Assembly: GCF_000003815.2 (NCBI RefSeq)
Contig: NC_049985.1
Span: 19,067,480-19,131,479 of the forward strand
DNA length: 64,000 bases
Direction: 5' to 3'
Source: Branchiostoma floridae
Lineage: Eukaryota > Chordata > Leptocardii > Amphioxiformes > Branchiostomatidae
Translations under genes and position numbers: made by a program
The notes under the pieces: model-generated
What the model was told of the DNA's origin: nothing
Seen by the model: the letters and a program-made list of their open reading frames with translations, nothing else
Database searches by the model: none
Part shown: positions 55,537-64,000 of the stretch, one piece after another
Numbering within the stretch: the stretch's first letter is position 1
How the letters are laid out: every line of letters starts with the position of its first letter

Positions 55537-56480
55537 ACCTCATCCGACCGGTACATTTTTACGACAAATCTGACCGTATGGGGTCATTTTTGACCCCATT
55601 TTGTTTTGCTCATAGACATATTTCTGCTGGCTTATTTTGTCATTTGTATGGATTTAATGTTTCACCAAGCTATGAAAAATATTTTGACAAGTTTTGATGG
55701 CAGTAATGTTTACTCATTATCATAATTTATGCAGAAAATAAGGAGAAACCATCTTTTGCTCTAAAAATCTACCATACTCCACTTACTTTAACAATGTTTT
55801 TGTCTTAGCAATTTTTAATCGATAAGTTTGATGCTACAAGAATGCTGATGGCATAATCATGTTTTTTGACAAAAAAAGATACAATATTTGTGAAAAGTAA
55901 CGAATTTATTACTTAATTATGCACCATACTCTGTCACCTAAATACATACATACAATAACTCTTGTCTATTTTCCCGCAAAGATGTTTCTTGTAGGTTCCT
56001 TCTGCACATTCTGTCCGTATATTGTTTTTTAATTAATTAGAAACATTTTCACTTTCATTAGGATAGGTAGTTAGTGCTCATTATCATAATTTATGCATAA
56101 TGTCTAAAAACTGTGTTTTACACTAAAAAAACTATATTTCTTTCAAAATATTCGGTGTTTACTCATCTAAACAACTTTATCTTGTTGCTGTAATAGCAAT
56201 GATGAGGAATGCCTGTTATTTTATTGAAATTTCTTGATATTTACGTAATTAATGATTCATAATTGGCTGGGGTCATTTTTGACCCCACCGAACCAGACAC
56301 AAACTTTCAAGAATAGCTTATACAATAAAGGACAAAACTCAGTGAAAAATTGGTAGATGCTGTAAGACATGTATATTAACAAATTCATGGAAGGATTTTT
56401 TTCTCCGATGAAAAATGTTGCTTTGGCAGATAAAAATATACGCCTGGGGTCAAAAATGACCCCATACGGTCGGATGAGGG
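55537..56480. mobile_element. 944-bp piggyBac-like non-autonomous element
   Basis: TTAA at 55533-55536 and 56481-56484 flanks inverted ends ACCTCATCCGACCGG / CGGTCGGATGAGGG. The palindrome GGGGTCATTTTTGACCCC occurs near both ends and again near 56273. TTAA target sites and these ends fit piggyBac. No transposase frame. Confidence 0.8.
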
Positions 56481-56484
56481 TTAA

Positions 56485-57223
56485 AAAAACAGAAACACTG
56501 ATTAATGATGGGAATTTTATATTTCTGACATTAACATCACAATGCAAAAATATGGCCATATGCAAAAAAATTACACTTCTAAAAAAAGGTCTAGATATTT
56601 CATGGAGGTATGTTGCTGCCGAACATTCGTTAAACGTTTATCATTGCTCTGTTTCGTTATTCTGTGAGCAAAGGATTTACATACACACTGTGCGTTTTGT
56701 CAAGTGCATTTGAATACAAAAGTCTGGATTCTTCATACCTTCTTAAAATAGTTTGACAAGGCAAGGAGCCTCTAAAAGTTCACAATGTATGCTTGGATGT
56801 ATACACGTTCACAGTTTAACTACTTTACATGTGTGACAAGAATGAAGATCTTGTAATGCACTAGTGATACAACAATCATAAAGAATTGCAGGTTTTAAAA
56901 TGTTTGCCTTTCTCCTTCTTAAAACATGTCACTGTGCCAAGTTTAGAATCGGTTAACGTGTTAACTATGGCGTGAAGGGCAGTAAACGATTTAGTTTTAA
57001 TTACCTGGCGTCAGAAACAGAGAAATTGGAAATATAATTTGTAACATTCGATGCCCAATAACAAAGTTTATTTTGTAAAAACGTCTTTGTTCATTGCATG
57101 TTGCCATTATTGTTAAATATATTCAGGATTTTTTTTATGTTGGTGCCATAAGCACTGTAAAGTATATTTGATGCTTCAATACATAATTGTCATCCCAGTT
57201 AACATTGGAATGTTTGTGACATA
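56485..57223. other. Intergenic, related to 45880-46720
   Basis: Sequence such as AGCAAAGGATTTACATACAC and AATCGGTTAACGTGTTAACT recurs downstream of NXPE-2, so this is the 3' flank of the NXPE-3 duplication unit. No gene. Confidence 0.6.
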
Positions 57224-57749
57224 CGAGGGGCATTCAATAAGTAATGCCCCTGACCCACTGCCAGTTGTCTGATCTAGATGAAATGTTGCATGTGTAATGA
57301 GTCATATCTCTATGGGGTTTTATGCAAAAAACAGCTCTGAACTAATTGTGGTTACTGATTTACTGGTGTTTGAACTGAGTCAGGTGCGAAATGGACCAGG
57401 TGTGAAATGGAACAAGTTGAGTGTCGCGCAGTGATCCGGTTTTTGTATTTGAAAGGACGCACACCAAAAGGGACTTTTGATGAAATGAAAAAAACTTATG
57501 GTGATGATGCCCCATCATATGACCTTGTAAAACGCTGGCATCCTGAATTCAAACAAGGCCGGAAGTCTGTGGAAACAGCTCCCAGACCTGGTCGTCCCTC
57601 TTCTGCCATTGATGAGGCACCTGTCGGAGGACCAACCTGGGATGTCCTACAAGAACGGTGTCCAGAGAAAGACTAATAATTGTGCCAAGTTTCATTAATC
57701 TCCTGCTATGGGAAATGGGTCAGGGACATTACTTATTGAATGCCCCTCG
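57224..57749 (+). mobile_element. 526-bp mariner-like non-autonomous element
   Basis: TA flanks both ends, and the inverted ends CGAGGGGCATTCAATAAGTA / TACTTATTGAATGCCCCTCG extend for about 35 bp. It carries only the DNA-binding part of a mariner-type transposase. The homologous site at 46573 (GGACTATACAG) is empty. Confidence 0.85.
57407..57676 (+). pseudogene. Mariner transposase N-terminal HTH remnant
   Basis: The 89-residue frame RAVIRFLYLKGRTPKGTFDE, then YDLVKRWHPEFKQGRKSVET, then GRPSSAIDE is the helix-turn-helix region and linker of mariner/SETMAR-like transposases. The DDD/E catalytic domain is missing, so it cannot transpose itself but might bind the ends. Confidence 0.8.
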
Positions 57750-58869
57750 TAACAGATTTTTTGATGCAATCAAGAAGTATTGCAATTCCCAATAAATGTA
57801 AAGCAACTTCATTAATTTTTTCGTCTAAGAAAGTGGTAGTACTACGGTAGAAAGTGACGACAGGCGCGTAAGGGTTACAGCGGTCGAGAAACGATCTTTA
57901 TTCCACACTCTCACATCCTCCAACTGAACTGCATCCCTTTTGGTCCGTCCTATATTTATTTTTAAGCTGGGTATTATCTTCATGTTAACAGCACTGATGT
58001 CTCTGTTAATTAATACTAAGTTTGATTAAACTTGGTAAAAAAAACTATCGACTCATATCTACCTCGTCCCCCCCCCCCCAAAAAAAAAGACCGGGCTTTT
58101 TTGGTCATCCCTGGACGGGGGGGGGGGGGTCTTTTGAGGCCTTCCACTTCTAAGTCCTATAACTCTAACACGACGTGCCGTAAGGCCACCAAATTTTCAG
58201 GACGATATCGACAAAATATCTGTATTTGACGTTTGACGTTGCGTTGACGTAAGTTGACGTGATTATGACGTCATGAATTTGATTATATTGGCCGGACCCA
58301 TGAAAAAAGGGCATTCTCAGAAAACTTCAAGTTATGCTACAAAAATGTAACAACAAGTGCAGATAACAGAATAAAAATGTTTATGACAACTTGCGATGCA
58401 AATAGTAACATCAATGACGTCAAAATGACGTCATAAAATGACGCCATGCACATCTAAGATACGAGTTGGGCTCCGCCATATTATATCCACCACCTTGAAT
58501 TTTTGAAAATCCTTTTTTTACAACAAATAATCACAAAGGGCCATGGCAACGCGAAAAATGGAAAATTTGTCAAACTTCGTAGAATCGTTGCCAATAACAT
58601 TTTAGGAAAACTAACCAAATTTTGGGGCTCTAGCGTAAGTCGTTTTGGCGTTATAGGACATCAAAGTTGGTGCAGGCCTCAAAAGCCTTCCCCCCCCGCG
58701 GTCTGAATAGGGTTAACTGTGTTATGCCGGTCTAATGATATTTTATTTTCAGGTCGGGTTATTCCGGAACGTTCCAAGAAGGAGAACCGGTTTCTACTAG
58801 AAGCAAAAATGGTGTCCACCCCTAAAATTGGACACTTACCAACGTCATAGTATATTTTGCAAAACAAAA
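57750..58869. other. 3' flank of NXPE-3 with a TGACGTCA-rich repeat
   Basis: From about 58075 to 58710 it contains a repeat with many TGACG and ATGACGTCAT motifs, ending GTCTGAATAGGGTTAA. It is related to 59924-60253 (inverse) and more distantly to 61570-62230. Confidence 0.55.
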
Positions 58870-63100
<4,231 letters not shown>

Positions 63101-63639
63101 TGTCACACCGGAAGTACCCCTGTAGTTAGAATAAAAAAAACTCCGTCCCGTAGGCGTACATACTCATTGTGTAAATCAGGATCTAACTTTCATAATGCAT
63201 CGTTTTTATGATATATGATATATCCTTTTACATTTAGGCCACGTCCGCCACGTATTTCTCAAAACGTAGGGAACGACTTGCAAGAGCAGGGAGTACGTCA
63301 ATGCAGGGTACACAAAGCTTTGCCTGCAAGTAAAGCTCTACGACGTGTCTGCGTGCTTCAAAATCCGTCGGATTCCCTTTAGGCTACGAGTTCGTATAGA
63401 GGCGTCACATATTCCTAAAGCCTGGGGCACAACCCGCCGTACGTGCAATTTGTCCGTACGTTTTTGTGGAGGCCACGTCCACCACGTATTCCTGAAAACG
63501 TTCAGTCTGGACATGGCATGTGCGTCGCCCGTACTGGCACGTACGGAGGGCGAATCCACAGCCCGAACGCAGAGAAAGTTCTGCATGCACTTAAATTTCT
63601 ACGGCGTGTCTGCGTGCTCCCAAATCCGTGGGATTCGCC
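63101..63639. other. Upstream of NXPE-3
   Basis: The promoter and leader should lie here but cannot be placed. ACGTGC/GTACG-rich sequence from 63400 merges into the repeat to the right. Confidence 0.4.
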
Positions 63640-63838
63640 ACGTGTTCGTACGGAGACGGTACTTACCACTTACGGATACCAAAAGATTTCCCACATTTTG
63701 GCACGTACATGTAGACAGCGCGCACTTGCAAGTACGGCGGGTTGTGTCCCTAGCTTTACGGATCCCAAAAGATTGCCCACGTTTTGGCACGTAGACAGCA
63801 CGTATTTGCACGTACGGCAGGTTGTGCCCCTAGCTTTA
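63640..63838. repeat. ACGTGCC-rich dispersed repeat, two tandem units
   Basis: Units of about 80-95 bp, each with CCAAAAGATT(G/T)CCCAC, TTTTGGCACGTA, AGACAGC and GTACGGC(A/G)GGTTGTG. Inverse relative at 20395-20560. Confidence 0.75.
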
Positions 63839-64000
63839 GTCACCTTTTGTATAAGGAATCTTATAAATACATGTAACTCTTATGCATGTCACATTTGTAG
63901 CTGAGAAGGGAGATATATCGTTAGGTATCATTTGCACAAATACTTAAAAACACTGATACATGGCGGGAATTCGATACTTGTGGCATTTAAAAAAAGGTCA

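Overview
This is a eukaryotic, animal genome window of low GC, rich in transposable elements and containing one assembly gap (21318-21605). A multi-exon leucine-rich-repeat receptor gene, a cluster of NXPE-type genes, tRNA-derived SINEs, Penelope and LINE retroelements and many MITEs together suggest an invertebrate deuterostome, most likely a lancelet (Branchiostoma). That assignment is inference; no host gene here is species-diagnostic on its own.

Layout. (1) 1-2941: the right end of a Polinton/adintovirus-like DNA element (element A) with a C2H2 zinc-finger gene, a CTCCGGAG repeat array, a 5'-truncated ribonucleotide reductase small-subunit (RNR2) gene and a terminal repeat. It is inserted in a Penelope-like retroelement whose 3' half, GIY-YIG endonuclease and candidate hammerhead ribozyme follow (2942-3970). 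(2) 3970-7623: SINE, decayed LINE and unassigned AT-rich DNA. (3) 7624-18154, minus strand: a complete 10-exon gene for a 726-residue LRR-FN3 transmembrane protein, with an intron-bearing tRNA-Arg(TCT) gene and several MITEs in its introns. (4) 18155-24239: intergenic DNA with MITEs, a SINE, the gap and one arm of a dispersed inverted repeat. (5) 24240-37189: a 5'-truncated LINE interrupted by an 11.1-kb Polinton/adintovirus-like element (24548-35664) flanked by the 6-bp target duplication GTAGTA. (6) 37190-63100: three NXPE-family genes. Copy 1 (+) and copy 2 (-) form an inverted duplication and copy 3 (-) is a further paralogue. Copy 3 is intact, copy 1 has one broken skippable exon, and copy 2 is a pseudogene that lost its catalytic-serine block. 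(7) Remaining intervals hold piggyBac-like and mariner-like MITEs and simple repeats.

The most interesting system is the 11.1-kb element. It carries an integrase, a morphogenesis cassette (penton-like, PX-like, major capsid, adenain-type protease) packed with 2-, 16- and 2-nt gaps, a tandem-PC4 protein interrupted by an in-frame TAG, an intact intronless RNR2 gene, and two Bcl-2-like genes in large inverted arms. Its terminal repeats contain tandem DR1 motifs (AGGTCA-n-AGGTCA, the nuclear-receptor response element) at a 33-bp period, seen in all four terminal-repeat copies in the window. I see no protein-primed DNA polymerase or packaging ATPase in it. The inner inverted arm has diverged from the right end while the outer termini are nearly identical, so the element looks chimeric, built before it integrated.

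Insertion order can be read directly. NXPE copies 1 and 2 were duplicated head to tail in inverse orientation; a LINE then entered the left arm (the empty site survives in the right arm near 53964); the viral element then entered the LINE.
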